Origin: Moraxella nonliquefaciens
GTDB taxonomy: Bacteria > Pseudomonadota > Gammaproteobacteria > Pseudomonadales > Moraxellaceae
NCBI RefSeq assembly: GCF_001679005.1
Contig: NZ_LXTW01000023.1
Span: 18,114 to 82,113 of the forward strand
Length of the DNA: 64,000 nt
Direction: 5' to 3'
Part shown: positions 53,617 through 61,343 of the stretch, in pieces
How positions within the stretch are numbered: the stretch's first letter is position 1
Layout of the letters: every line of letters begins with the position of its first letter
The notes under the pieces: model-generated
What the model saw: the letters and a program-made list of their open reading frames with translations, nothing else
Told to the model about the DNA's origin: nothing
Databases searched by the model: none
Program-made: the position numbers and the translations under genes

Positions 53617-56223
53617 TTATTTGGTCTCTTTGACAGCCCCAAAGACAGCCCCTGCTTTTTCGGCGGTGTCATTGATGCCATCGCCTTTATCATAATGTAA
53701 CTGTCCTGCCAACTCTTCGCCATTTGTGCCAAAAAATTGCCCCTTGACATCAATGTCTTTGATGTTGTATAAAAATCCGCCATTGTTGTTATTGCCAATC
53801 TCATGGCGATAATCGGACACATCGGCTTTGGCGGTAAAGGCTGTGCCATCAATCTTGCCATCTTTGATGTTAAAAACAATGTCGCCATTATTGTCATTGA
53901 GATTGCCTTTCAGGCTGTTGGTGTCAAAATCCACATCAAACTTAGCTTTATTTTTACCATCTAAGGAGAAAGTTTTTTCATAAGTAGGCTCATTAATGGG
54001 CAAGTGCTTGTTGGCAAATTCAGGGCGAATCTCACCTTTTTGATACACATTATTTGCACCGTCATCATCGGCGTCATCGGTATCATCTTGGGAATCATCA
54101 GATGCGACCAAACTGTCATCGTCTTCATCTTCTGGGTTGAAGTCTTCGGTTAACAGATAACCTTGATGACCTTTTTCCTTGATAATTTCTTCTTTATTGC
54201 TATAACCTTTGTCCTTTTTTTGGATAAGATAGCCTGCCCAAAGACCATTGTAGGTGAATTGACCTGCCTTAGGCAGCGTGGTGCTGGCATCGGTCCTACC
54301 GCCTTGCACAAAATAACTGCGTGTTGGGGTTTGGTTGGCATCGTTATACAGCGTCTCGCCAAAACTGATGTGCTGATAGCTTTTGGCACGAATGGCGGTA
54401 TACGGCTTATTATCTTTGGCTTCTTGTAACACGATGGTGGTAACTTTGTTGTCTTTATTTAGTGTGGCATTAGGGTATTTTTCTTTAATGGATTGGTTGG
54501 CTTTGACAGCATCGGCAGGGGCTAATTTATCAACATGATTGGCTGATAGGTCATAATAGTTGCCATTAAAATAAAATTTATCATGTTGCCCAAAATAAGC
54601 TGGCACGGCTTGGGTGCTGCTGCTGACTTTTTTGGTGAACTGCTTCTCTGGTTTGCCCCAACGATATTCATAATAACTATCATCACTGGGAGTAATTGAA
54701 TATTCATCAATGCTATCATTTAACCCTTGACTATTAATAATTTCACCAATTGTTTCATTATCCACAAAACTGGTGCTGGGTTTTTCAAAGCCTGCACTAA
54801 AATACACCGTTTTTGTGGCGACAGGTTCGGCCGTTTTGTCTCGTTTGCCACCAAAGACCACATAAGATGCGTTGTCATTGGATAAAAATTTACCCGCCAG
54901 CTCATCGCCCGACTCACCATAAAACCCGCCTTCTAGCGTGTCTGAGTTGGGGTTTGGGTTGTTTGGGTTGGCAGCATTAGAGAACAGCTCTTTGATAAAA
55001 GGTGCGGTTTGTGTTTTCTCGTTAACCAAAGATTTGGCTGTACCGACAAAGCGGTTGCCTTTGATTTTGGCATCAATTTGATACACATCGGTTTCATTGA
55101 CTTTTTTGGTAGTATCAAATTGGCTTTTAATATAGCTGCCTTGGGCATTTTGCTGATTGGGATTATCATAATAAGACAGCTTGCCTGTTAATGAGTTTGT
55201 GTCAAAATCCACCTGATAAGTGGCAGGCGTGTGCTTATATTGAAAGCCATTTAGATAAATGTGGGCGGCACTGACGACATCGCCCTCGTTGGCTTTGCCA
55301 CTGGCATTAAGATAGACCCCCACTCGCTCATCTGATGCTGAAAGGGCGGGGCGTTTTTTGACATCACTTAGGTACAGCCAGTTGCCTGTGTAGTTAAATT
55401 TACCAGCACTGGGCAGCTGGCTGCTGGCGTTTTCTCCATGATAAAACAAAATGGGCATGGGTTTGGGAATGCGGTCTTGCTCATTTTGATTATCGGCATT
55501 TTTTTGGGTCAGGCTGCTTCCTTGTAGTTCAAGATATCCAAAACGGATATTTTCATAATCATCGGCGGACTTTTTGGCGTTAACATTATCAACTTGCTGA
55601 TGATTGATGTGAGTGTTATTGTTGGAAGGTGTTGTTAAGTTGCCATAACCATACACTTTAATGGTGTTTAGATTTTTGGGGTCAAAACGATGGCGTTCGC
55701 TGTCTAAATGTAAATCAGACAATGCAGGGAATTTGTTAAAATACAAGGGTTTGATGTCATTGGCGGTGATGGGCTGACGCAAGTTTTTACCTTTTCCGAT
55801 ACCATCTGGGCGATGGGCATCAATACCAACATATAATTTGCCTAGCCACTGCTGTATCAAATCATCGCTATAATCTGGGTCATTTTTTGGGCTGGTATCA
55901 CGAATTTTACCCATCACAAAAAACCCTGCGGCAGCGGCAGTTTTTTGTGCTTGTGTCAGTTGGTTGTTATCGCCATTTGGGTCAGTTGTGCTGGTGTTGT
56001 TATCCGTGTTGTTGCCCTGATGGTTGGCATTATTGGTGTTGTCATGACCTGTGTTCGGTGTTGGTAAAACCGTGCCTTGGGGCAGTTGGGTAACATTGGG
56101 TGCATTGGCACTGATGTCATCAGAGCGGCAGCCCGTCATCACCACGGCAGCAAAAATACTGGCGATGGCAAGGCTAAGGGTGCGTTTTTGGTAGAAAATA
56201 TGGGGGGCTTTGACAGTACTCAT
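53617..56223 (-). CDS. lbpB: Lactoferrin-binding protein B, surface lipoprotein
   Basis: Bilobed surface lipoprotein that captures lactoferrin for LbpA; 868 residues. The lipobox is MTGC within LAIASIFAAVVMTGCRSDD (Cys near 32). The mature N-terminus is an Asn/Asp/Thr-rich anchor. Each lobe carries the repeat handle and barrel pattern of TbpB/LbpB (KPMPILFYHGENASSQLPSAGKFNYTGNWLYL and RSYFVQGGRTDASTTLPKAGQFTYNGLWAGY; FDTNSLTGKL and FDTNSLKGNL). An acidic cluster near residues 693-721 (EDEDDDSLVASDDSQDDTDD and following) is a mark of LbpB rather than TbpB; in Neisseria such clusters counter cationic lactoferricin. First gene of the lbpB-lbpA-Slam unit. Confidence 0.92.
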   Translation of the reverse strand: MSTVKAPHIFYQKRTLSLAIASIFAAVVMTGCRSDDISANAPNVTQLPQGTVLPTPNTGHDNTNNANHQGNNTDNNTSTTDPNGDNNQLTQAQKTAAAAGFFVMGKIRDTSPKNDPDYSDDLIQQWLGKLYVGIDAHRPDGIGKGKNLRQPITANDIKPLYFNKFPALSDLHLDSERHRFDPKNLNTIKVYGYGNLTTPSNNNTHINHQQVDNVNAKKSADDYENIRFGYLELQGSSLTQKNADNQNEQDRIPKPMPILFYHGENASSQLPSAGKFNYTGNWLYLSDVKKRPALSASDERVGVYLNASGKANEGDVVSAAHIYLNGFQYKHTPATYQVDFDTNSLTGKLSYYDNPNQQNAQGSYIKSQFDTTKKVNETDVYQIDAKIKGNRFVGTAKSLVNEKTQTAPFIKELFSNAANPNNPNPNSDTLEGGFYGESGDELAGKFLSNDNASYVVFGGKRDKTAEPVATKTVYFSAGFEKPSTSFVDNETIGEIINSQGLNDSIDEYSITPSDDSYYEYRWGKPEKQFTKKVSSSTQAVPAYFGQHDKFYFNGNYYDLSANHVDKLAPADAVKANQSIKEKYPNATLNKDNKVTTIVLQEAKDNKPYTAIRAKSYQHISFGETLYNDANQTPTRSYFVQGGRTDASTTLPKAGQFTYNGLWAGYLIQKKDKGYSNKEEIIKEKGHQGYLLTEDFNPEDEDDDSLVASDDSQDDTDDADDDGANNVYQKGEIRPEFANKHLPINEPTYEKTFSLDGKNKAKFDVDFDTNSLKGNLNDNNGDIVFNIKDGKIDGTAFTAKADVSDYRHEIGNNNNGGFLYNIKDIDVKGQFFGTNGEELAGQLHYDKGDGINDTAEKAGAVFGAVKETK

Positions 56224-56441
56224 GGTGATGTCTCGTTTGGTGTGTTATGAAGACCGCTTTATTAAATCAGCCCAAGCATCCACCACGAAGAAAAGTGCAA
56301 TCAACTCCCATAAACACATAACAAGGCAAAAAGCACAATCAGCCGGTGCTGTTATGCTAAGCTTGCTGTCAATCGGACAATCCGCTCACCGTTTGGTAAT
56401 TGTTAAGATGGGGGATGAAGTTTAGCAATGGATATCTTGGC

Positions 56442-56460
56442 ACTAATGATAATTAGTATC
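56442..56460 (-). promoter_or_regulatory. Fur box at the lbpB promoter
   Basis: ACTAATGATAATTAGTATC matches the 19-bp Fur consensus at 15 positions. On the minus strand it directly follows TTGTAA and TATGAT promoter-like elements (about 56461-56486), so bound Fur would block the lbp operon when iron is plentiful. The leader to the lbpB start is about 215 nt; the rest of the 56224-56638 gap shows nothing else certain. Confidence 0.75.
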
Positions 56461-56594
56461 ATATAATAACATAAAAATTTACAATCTAGCAAGTTATTTT
56501 CTGATATTTTTCTGTGACAATATTAATGGTGTAATAAGATTTTTTGGTAAGATAAATCTTTATGGTTGATAAGTAGAATGATGGGCAATAATTA

Positions 56595-56625
56595 GGGTGT
56601 GTTGAACCAATGCTCAACACACCCC
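56595..56625 (-). terminator. Hairpin after exbD
   Basis: GGGTGTGTTGA (56595-56605) and TCAACACACCC (56614-56624) form a perfect 11-bp stem 14 bp after the exbD stop. The minus-strand sequence after it is AT-rich (TAATTATTG) without a strong T run. Confidence 0.6.
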
Positions 56626-56638
56626 AAATCAAATCCAT

Positions 56639-57040
56639 CTATTCGCTGACAAAAGCGATTTTGCCCAGTCCTGCTTTTGACGCCTCAGCCAAAACCTGTG
56701 CGACGGTATCGTATTTACCCTCTTTATCAGCACGCAAATTAATTTGAGGGTTTTTGCCTGCATTAACCTGCTCGGTGAAACGCTGACTTAGCTCATCTAA
56801 GCTCAATGCTTCACGGTCCCAATAAATCCCCCCTGCCTCATCAATGCTAATTTGTAAGACCTCAGGCGGTGCATCATTCACCGATGCCGAAGTTTTTGGT
56901 AAATCAAGCGGTACACTTGGATTTAGCACCGTTGCTGTTACCAAAAAAATAATCATCAAAACCAACATGATGTCAATCAGCGGAATAAGGTTCATCTCAT
57001 TCATGCCGTTATTGTCATGATCACCCAACTCAAAAGCCAT
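56639..57040 (-). CDS. exbD: ExbD energy transducer subunit
   Basis: Inner-membrane protein that with ExbB forms the proton-driven motor for TonB; 133 residues. One transmembrane helix (about 20-42, NLIPLIDIMLVLMIIFLVTATV) carries the essential Asp in PLIDIMLVL. The periplasmic domain follows (PEVLQISIDEAGGIYWDREAL). It starts 11 bp after exbB. Confidence 0.95.
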   Translation of the reverse strand: MAFELGDHDNNGMNEMNLIPLIDIMLVLMIIFLVTATVLNPSVPLDLPKTSASVNDAPPEVLQISIDEAGGIYWDREALSLDELSQRFTEQVNAGKNPQINLRADKEGKYDTVAQVLAEASKAGLGKIAFVSE

Positions 57041-57051
57041 CAGACCCTCCT

Positions 57052-57600
57052 TTATCGTACAATCTTAGACAGAATTTGATGGGCTGTATCAGTTGCCAGA
57101 TGAATCGCTTGCTTGTTGATGCGTGTGGCAATGTTATAAAAGATCACCGCAGGTATTGCAACCGCCAAACCCAAACCTGTCATAATCAATGCCTCGCCCA
57201 CAGGTCCTGCCACTTGTGCCAAGCCTGCTTGACCTGTTGCACCGATGCTATGAAGGGCATGAAAAATCCCCCAAACCGTACCAAACAGCCCAATAAAAGG
57301 TGCGATGGAAGCTGTTGTGCCAAGAACGGGCAGACCTTTTTCAAGTTCATAACGATGACGAGCGATTTGTTGGAGCAGTTTTTGCTCTGTTGCCATCTTG
57401 CGTTGGTCAAATGGCAAATCATCCAAGTTTTGGATATTGATTTGGGAGGTTAGCTCATCAACAATATTTGCTGTGCGACGCCGAGAGTTAATCACACGCA
57501 TGATGCCCACAACCCAAGATGTCATTGATAAAGCCAATAAGACAAAAAACAGTGTCTTACTCACCGCATCGGTATGCGACCAATAAAATCCAAAATCCAT
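57052..57600 (-). CDS. exbB: ExbB energy transducer subunit
   Basis: MotA/TolQ/ExbB-family proton channel, 182 residues, with three transmembrane segments: TLFFVLLALSMTSWVVGIM, TASIAPFIGLFGTVWGIFHAL and ALIMTGLGLAVAIPAVIFYNIA. GLFGTVWGI and GEALIMTGLGLAVAIPA are the family's conserved channel motifs. It is shorter than E. coli ExbB (244) because the N-terminal periplasmic extension is lacking, as in Neisseria-type ExbB. It lies 105 bp after tonB in the same transcript. Confidence 0.95.
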   Translation of the reverse strand: MDFGFYWSHTDAVSKTLFFVLLALSMTSWVVGIMRVINSRRRTANIVDELTSQINIQNLDDLPFDQRKMATEQKLLQQIARHRYELEKGLPVLGTTASIAPFIGLFGTVWGIFHALHSIGATGQAGLAQVAGPVGEALIMTGLGLAVAIPAVIFYNIATRINKQAIHLATDTAHQILSKIVR

Positions 57601-57705
57601 AAATTCACCTCAAATTTTCAAAACCTAATCAAATGACCAAATATTTGGGCAACTCAACTAAGTTATCATAAGAATTATTGCTAAAAATCAGTTAAAACCA
57701 CAAAA

Positions 57706-58743
57706 TTAGTTGGTACAAGACTCATCTTTTGGTAGTTTTAACGTAATCGGATAAATTGCAGTGCCAACACGTGTGATGTTACCCTCTCTAAACGGATGCA
57801 GGCGACCACGACCGATTTGACGGATAATCTGTCGGTCTAATTTGGCATCGCCTGTTGATCCATTTAAATTGACATTAGAGATTTTACCCTCAGCATCAAC
57901 ACGGAAACTTACTTGAAGCGTGGTGTCAATATCACTTCTTGCTGAACAAAAATTATTCACTCTGGGCTTGGTTTTCCAACTGGCATTACTGATATTAATG
58001 CCACCTTCCACGGTCTGATTTTGGGCAGGCTGACCGCCCCCATGATTGCCTGCTTTTTTGGCGGCATCAGCCGCCGCTTGGGCAGCCGCTTGTCTTGCAG
58101 CAGCCGCTTGGGCTTCTTTTTGTGCTTGTTCTCTGGCTCTGCGTTCGTTGTCAAGTCGCTCCTGCTCACGTCTTGCGTTTTCTAAGCGTTCTTGTTCTAG
58201 CCGTTCTTGTTCAAGTCGCTCTTGTTCTCTGCGTTCATTTTCAAGGCGTTCTTGTTCAAGTCGCTCTTGTTCTTGAATTTTGGCCAATTGTTTTTGCTGG
58301 GCAACCCAAGCCTCTTGAAGCCTTTGTTGTTCTAAGATGGCTTCTACATCAATCTCGGGCTCAGGTTCAGGCTCGGGCAATGGCTCAGGTTCGGGTTCAG
58401 GAATCGGTTCAGGAATCGGTTCAGGCTCAGGTAATGGCTCAGGTTCGGGTGGCGGTTCAGAAATGGGTTCGGACGGTTCAACAACCTCAGGGGTAGCAAC
58501 CTCTGGCTCTACAACAGGCTCTGGCGTAACAACAGGTTCGCCTGGTGGTTCGGGCGATTCAAGGTCATTAAGTGCGATGGGTTCAGGCACTGGTTCTTTG
58601 ATGAATTCAATCTCTAAGGGCGGTGTTACAGGTGGTGGTGTTATTGGTTTTATGGTCATATTCGCCAATCCAAAACCTACCAATCCATGCAAGACAGCTG
58701 CGATAGAGATAGCCAACACTTTGATTTTTTTGGAATTATCCAC
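57706..58743 (-). CDS. tonB: TonB energy transducer with expanded linker
   Basis: Periplasm-spanning protein coupling ExbB-ExbD to outer-membrane receptors such as LbpA; 345 residues. N-terminal anchor KVLAISIAAVLHGLVGFGLA (about 9-28) keeps the His needed for ExbB coupling. Residues about 35-133 are Pro/Glu repeats. Residues 135-225 are a charged Glu-Arg-Leu heptad-like stretch (QERLEQERLENERREQERLE) then Ala-rich, more typical of TolA. The C-terminal domain (about 255-345) has NFCSARSDIDTTLQVSFRV and GKISNVNLNGSTGDAKLDRQ. First gene of tonB-exbB-exbD, with a Fur box upstream. Confidence 0.9.
   Translation of the reverse strand: MDNSKKIKVLAISIAAVLHGLVGFGLANMTIKPITPPPVTPPLEIEFIKEPVPEPIALNDLESPEPPGEPVVTPEPVVEPEVATPEVVEPSEPISEPPPEPEPLPEPEPIPEPIPEPEPEPLPEPEPEPEIDVEAILEQQRLQEAWVAQQKQLAKIQEQERLEQERLENERREQERLEQERLEQERLENARREQERLDNERRAREQAQKEAQAAAARQAAAQAAADAAKKAGNHGGGQPAQNQTVEGGINISNASWKTKPRVNNFCSARSDIDTTLQVSFRVDAEGKISNVNLNGSTGDAKLDRQIIRQIGRGRLHPFREGNITRVGTAIYPITLKLPKDESCTN
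58337..58460. repeat. Degenerate hexanucleotide repeats encoding the TonB Pro-Glu linker
   Basis: Runs of GGTTCA, GGCTCA, GGTTCG and GGAATC-type units encode PEPEPLPEPEPIPEP. Several are exact copies, so slippage could change linker length in steps of two residues. Confidence 0.7.
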
Positions 58744-58799
58744 TTAAAACACCCATAAACAACTAAATGTAGCACATCTATTTATAGAAAATTAAAAAT

Positions 58800-58818
58800 A
58801 TTAACGATTATCATTTGT
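58800..58818 (-). promoter_or_regulatory. Fur box upstream of tonB
   Basis: On the minus strand the sequence reads ACAAATGATAATCGTTAAT, which matches the 19-bp Fur consensus at 13 positions including an intact AATGATAATC. It lies 57 bp before the tonB start. The remainder of the 58744-59135 gap is AT-rich promoter sequence for tonB and dapA. Confidence 0.65.
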
Positions 58819-59135
58819 TATATTATAAATAATTTGATTATAAATTGCAACATTTTGGTAAAATTTATTTCACCTAAATCAGCCGTCAAATTATCGCTCA
58901 AAAAAGCCATTAAAAGCAATATAAAATAACATAACATAACATTAAAAACTAAAATCCACACGTGATAACTTTGTTGTGAGTATCTTTGTCTGAATGCTTA
59001 AAAACTCATTGAATTCACCCAAAAAATGAACAAGACAGCCTTGCTCTACAAAAATTTTAATTTAAACATTTTAAAACGCCCAGTAAAATGTTAAACTAAG
59101 ACATTTAGACATAAAATGACAAAATCAGGTGCTTT

Positions 59136-60053
59136 ATGGCAACTTATGATGAGATAAAGGCAAAACTACAAGGTTCAATGACGGCACTGGTTACGCCCAT
59201 GACGGCAGATGGGGCGGTGGATTATGACGCATTGGCTCGTTTGATTGAGTGGCAGATTGAATGTGGAACACATGCTTTGGTGGCGGCGGGAACAACTGGC
59301 GAATCGGCAACCTTGTCCATGAGTGAACATGGTGATGTGATTGAGTTTTTTGTCAAGCGTGTGGCCAAGCGTGTTCCTGTCATCGCTGGCACAGGAGCGA
59401 ACAATACTACCGAAGCGATAGAGCTTACCGCCCATGCCAAGGCGGTGGGGGCAGATTTTGCTTTGCTTGTTGTGCCTTATTATAACAAACCTACCCAAGA
59501 GGGCATGTATCAACACTATAAAACCATTGCTTTGGCGGTAGACATGCCCCAGATTCTTTATAATGTCCCCGGTCGTACGGTTGTGGACATGGCAGAGGAT
59601 ACCGTGGCACGCCTTGCTGACATTCCTAATATTGTCGCCATCAAGGATGCTACGGGCGATTTGGTGCGTGGTAAGGCACTCATTGAGCGTGTGGGCGAGC
59701 GTCTTGTGGTCTTGTCAGGTGATGACCCAACCGCCCTAGAACTCATGAAGTTTGGGGCAAAAGGCAACATTTCGGTAACGTCTAATGTCGCCCCAAAACA
59801 GATGAGCAAAATTTTTAGTTTGGCATTAGAGGGTAGATTTGATGAAGCGGCTGCCATCAACAAAGACATTCACCATTTGCATAAAGAGCTTTTTTGTGAA
59901 TCCAGCCCCCAACCTGCCAAATACGCCCTACACAAGATGGGTTTGATTGATATTGGCATTCGCCTGCCATTGGTTTGGCTGTCATCAAATGGTCAGTGCA
60001 TCATTGATGGGGCATTACAAAAAGCCAATTTGATTTCATCATCAATAAAATAA
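59136..60053 (+). CDS. dapA: 4-hydroxy-tetrahydrodipicolinate synthase
   Basis: TIM-barrel lyase condensing pyruvate and aspartate semialdehyde in lysine/diaminopimelate synthesis; 305 residues. Motifs are GSMTALVTPM, GTTGESATLS, the catalytic Tyr in LLVVPYYNKPTQEGMYQHY, YNVPGRTVVDM, and the Schiff-base Lys in IVAIKDATGDL (about 170). A short N-terminal stretch precedes the usual start. It leads the dapA-BamC-like-purC run found in many gammaproteobacteria. Confidence 0.96.
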   Translation: MATYDEIKAKLQGSMTALVTPMTADGAVDYDALARLIEWQIECGTHALVAAGTTGESATLSMSEHGDVIEFFVKRVAKRVPVIAGTGANNTTEAIELTAHAKAVGADFALLVVPYYNKPTQEGMYQHYKTIALAVDMPQILYNVPGRTVVDMAEDTVARLADIPNIVAIKDATGDLVRGKALIERVGERLVVLSGDDPTALELMKFGAKGNISVTSNVAPKQMSKIFSLALEGRFDEAAAINKDIHHLHKELFCESSPQPAKYALHKMGLIDIGIRLPLVWLSSNGQCIIDGALQKANLISSSIK

Positions 60054-60064
60054 GTGAGAATAAC

Positions 60065-60334
60065 ATGACAACGCTAAAACTAACCGCCCTTGCCATGATG
60101 GGCGTGGTGCTATTAACAGGCTGTCAGAACATCAAAAACGTACTGGGCAAGCGTGATGATGGCAGTCTTGACTATGTCAGTGCAACCAAATTAGACCCAA
60201 TCCGTCTGCCTGCCAACCAAGAATCCGCTCCTTTTGTGCCACTGTATGATGTGCCAGATGTGGCAGGTGAGATTGTCCCATCAACGAACGAATCAGGTAA
60301 GCAGTATCAACTGCCCAAACCACCTAAACCATGA
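60065..60334 (+). CDS. Short BamC-like (NlpB) lipoprotein
   Basis: 89-residue lipoprotein with lipobox LLTGC (Cys20) after LKLTALAMMGVVLL. The mature part (DYVSATKLDPIRLPANQES, then DVPDVAGEIVPS) resembles the unstructured N-terminal segment of BamC that lies against BamD. The two helix-grip domains of BamC (about 250 residues) are absent. The location between dapA and purC is exactly that of bamC in E. coli. It is probably a minimal BamC, but equivalence is inferred from position and a weak pattern. Confidence 0.75.
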   Translation: MTTLKLTALAMMGVVLLTGCQNIKNVLGKRDDGSLDYVSATKLDPIRLPANQESAPFVPLYDVPDVAGEIVPSTNESGKQYQLPKPPKP

Positions 60335-60343
60335 TGATGCTTT

Positions 60344-60373
60344 GGCACGAGTGTTATTGTTCGTGCCTTTTTA
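60344..60373 (+). terminator. Terminator between the BamC-like gene and purC
   Basis: GGCACGA (60344-60350) and TCGTGCC (60361-60367) form a 7-bp stem, followed by TTTTTATT. Confidence 0.8.
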
Positions 60374-60421
60374 TTGTGTAAATTTAATTTGTGCAAATTG
60401 CTACAAAATATGGAGACTCTT

Positions 60422-61135
60422 ATGCAAAAACAAACCCTGCTTTATACTGGCAAAGCCAAATCTGTCTATGAAACGGACAATCCTGATTATCTCATTTTGC
60501 ATTTTCGTAATGACGCATCCGCCTTTAATGGCGAAAAAATCGCTAAGCTTGACCGTAAAGGCAGAGTGAATAATCGTTTTAACAGTTTTATTATGAAAAA
60601 ACTTAGTGAGGCAGGTATTGAGACTCATTTTGAGCGTGAACTGTCGGACGATGAGGTATTGGTTAAACGCCTAAAAATGATACCTGTTGAATGCGTGGTG
60701 CGTAACTATGCCGCTGGCGGTTTGATGAAGCGTTTGGGACTTACCGAGGGTTTGCCACTCATGCCACCTACCTATGAGCTGTTTTATAAAAATGATGAAT
60801 TAGGTGACCCCATCTTAGCTCCAAGTACTGCCATTGCCTTAGGTTATGCCACATCTGATGAGCTAGAACAGATGAATGAGATTACCCATAAAGTCAATGA
60901 CGTGCTAAGTCAGATTTTTGATGAAGCGGGGCTGATGCTTGTGGATTTTAAATTAGAATTTGGACTCTTTCATGGTCGTGTGGTGTTGGGTGATGAGTTC
61001 TCACCTGATGGTTGTCGTCTGTGGGACAAAGAAACCAAGAAAAAACTGGATAAAGACCGCTTTCGTCAAGGGTTGGGCGATGTGGTTGAGGGCTACGAAG
61101 AAGTGGCAAAACGCATTGGTGTGCCACTGGATTGA
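60422..61135 (+). CDS. purC: SAICAR synthetase
   Basis: Purine enzyme joining aspartate to CAIR; 237 residues from the ATG at 60422, with GGAGA 6 nt upstream. Signatures are LYTGKAKSVYETD, FRNDASAFNGEK, IPVECVVRNYAAGGLMKRLG (PurC motif), LVDFKLEFG and VLGDEFSPDGCRLWD. A longer reading to 60374 has no start context. The gene has a terminator before gyrB. Confidence 0.96.
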   Translation: MQKQTLLYTGKAKSVYETDNPDYLILHFRNDASAFNGEKIAKLDRKGRVNNRFNSFIMKKLSEAGIETHFERELSDDEVLVKRLKMIPVECVVRNYAAGGLMKRLGLTEGLPLMPPTYELFYKNDELGDPILAPSTAIALGYATSDELEQMNEITHKVNDVLSQIFDEAGLMLVDFKLEFGLFHGRVVLGDEFSPDGCRLWDKETKKKLDKDRFRQGLGDVVEGYEEVAKRIGVPLD

Positions 61136-61156
61136 TGTTTGGATTGCTGTGGAGGG

Positions 61157-61180
61157 GGGCGATTATCGCCCTTGTTTTTT
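61157..61180 (+). terminator. purC terminator
   Basis: GGGCGA (61157-61162) and TCGCCC (61166-61171) with a TTA loop, followed by TTGTTTTTT. Confidence 0.82.
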
Positions 61181-61343
61181 GTGAAAATAAAGACCGTCAT
61201 ACCCCAACACCCCAAAGGCATTCATTGAAATGGCGGTGTTGTGCCACACATCTTACATATAGCTTAGCAGATAGCTTATAAATCAAAAAAATGCTATAAT
61301 AACCCATATTTTTAAAGAATTAGGCACATGCCAAAGGATTTTT

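Noticed and set aside
56245..56319. 24-codon minus-strand ORF (MCLWELIALFFVVDAW...) in the lbpB leader
   Set aside because: Hydrophobic and just upstream of lbpB, so a leader peptide was considered, but there is no ribosome site and no attenuation structure.
58337..58747. 136-codon plus-strand Gly/Ser-repeat ORF opposite tonB
   Set aside because: It is the mirror of the TonB Pro-Glu repeats; the coding signal belongs to tonB.
48600..58820. Reading the receptor genes as tbpA/tbpB (transferrin)
   Set aside because: The acidic cluster in the lipoprotein, the receptor length below 1,000 residues and the Slam gene directly after it favour the lactoferrin pair.
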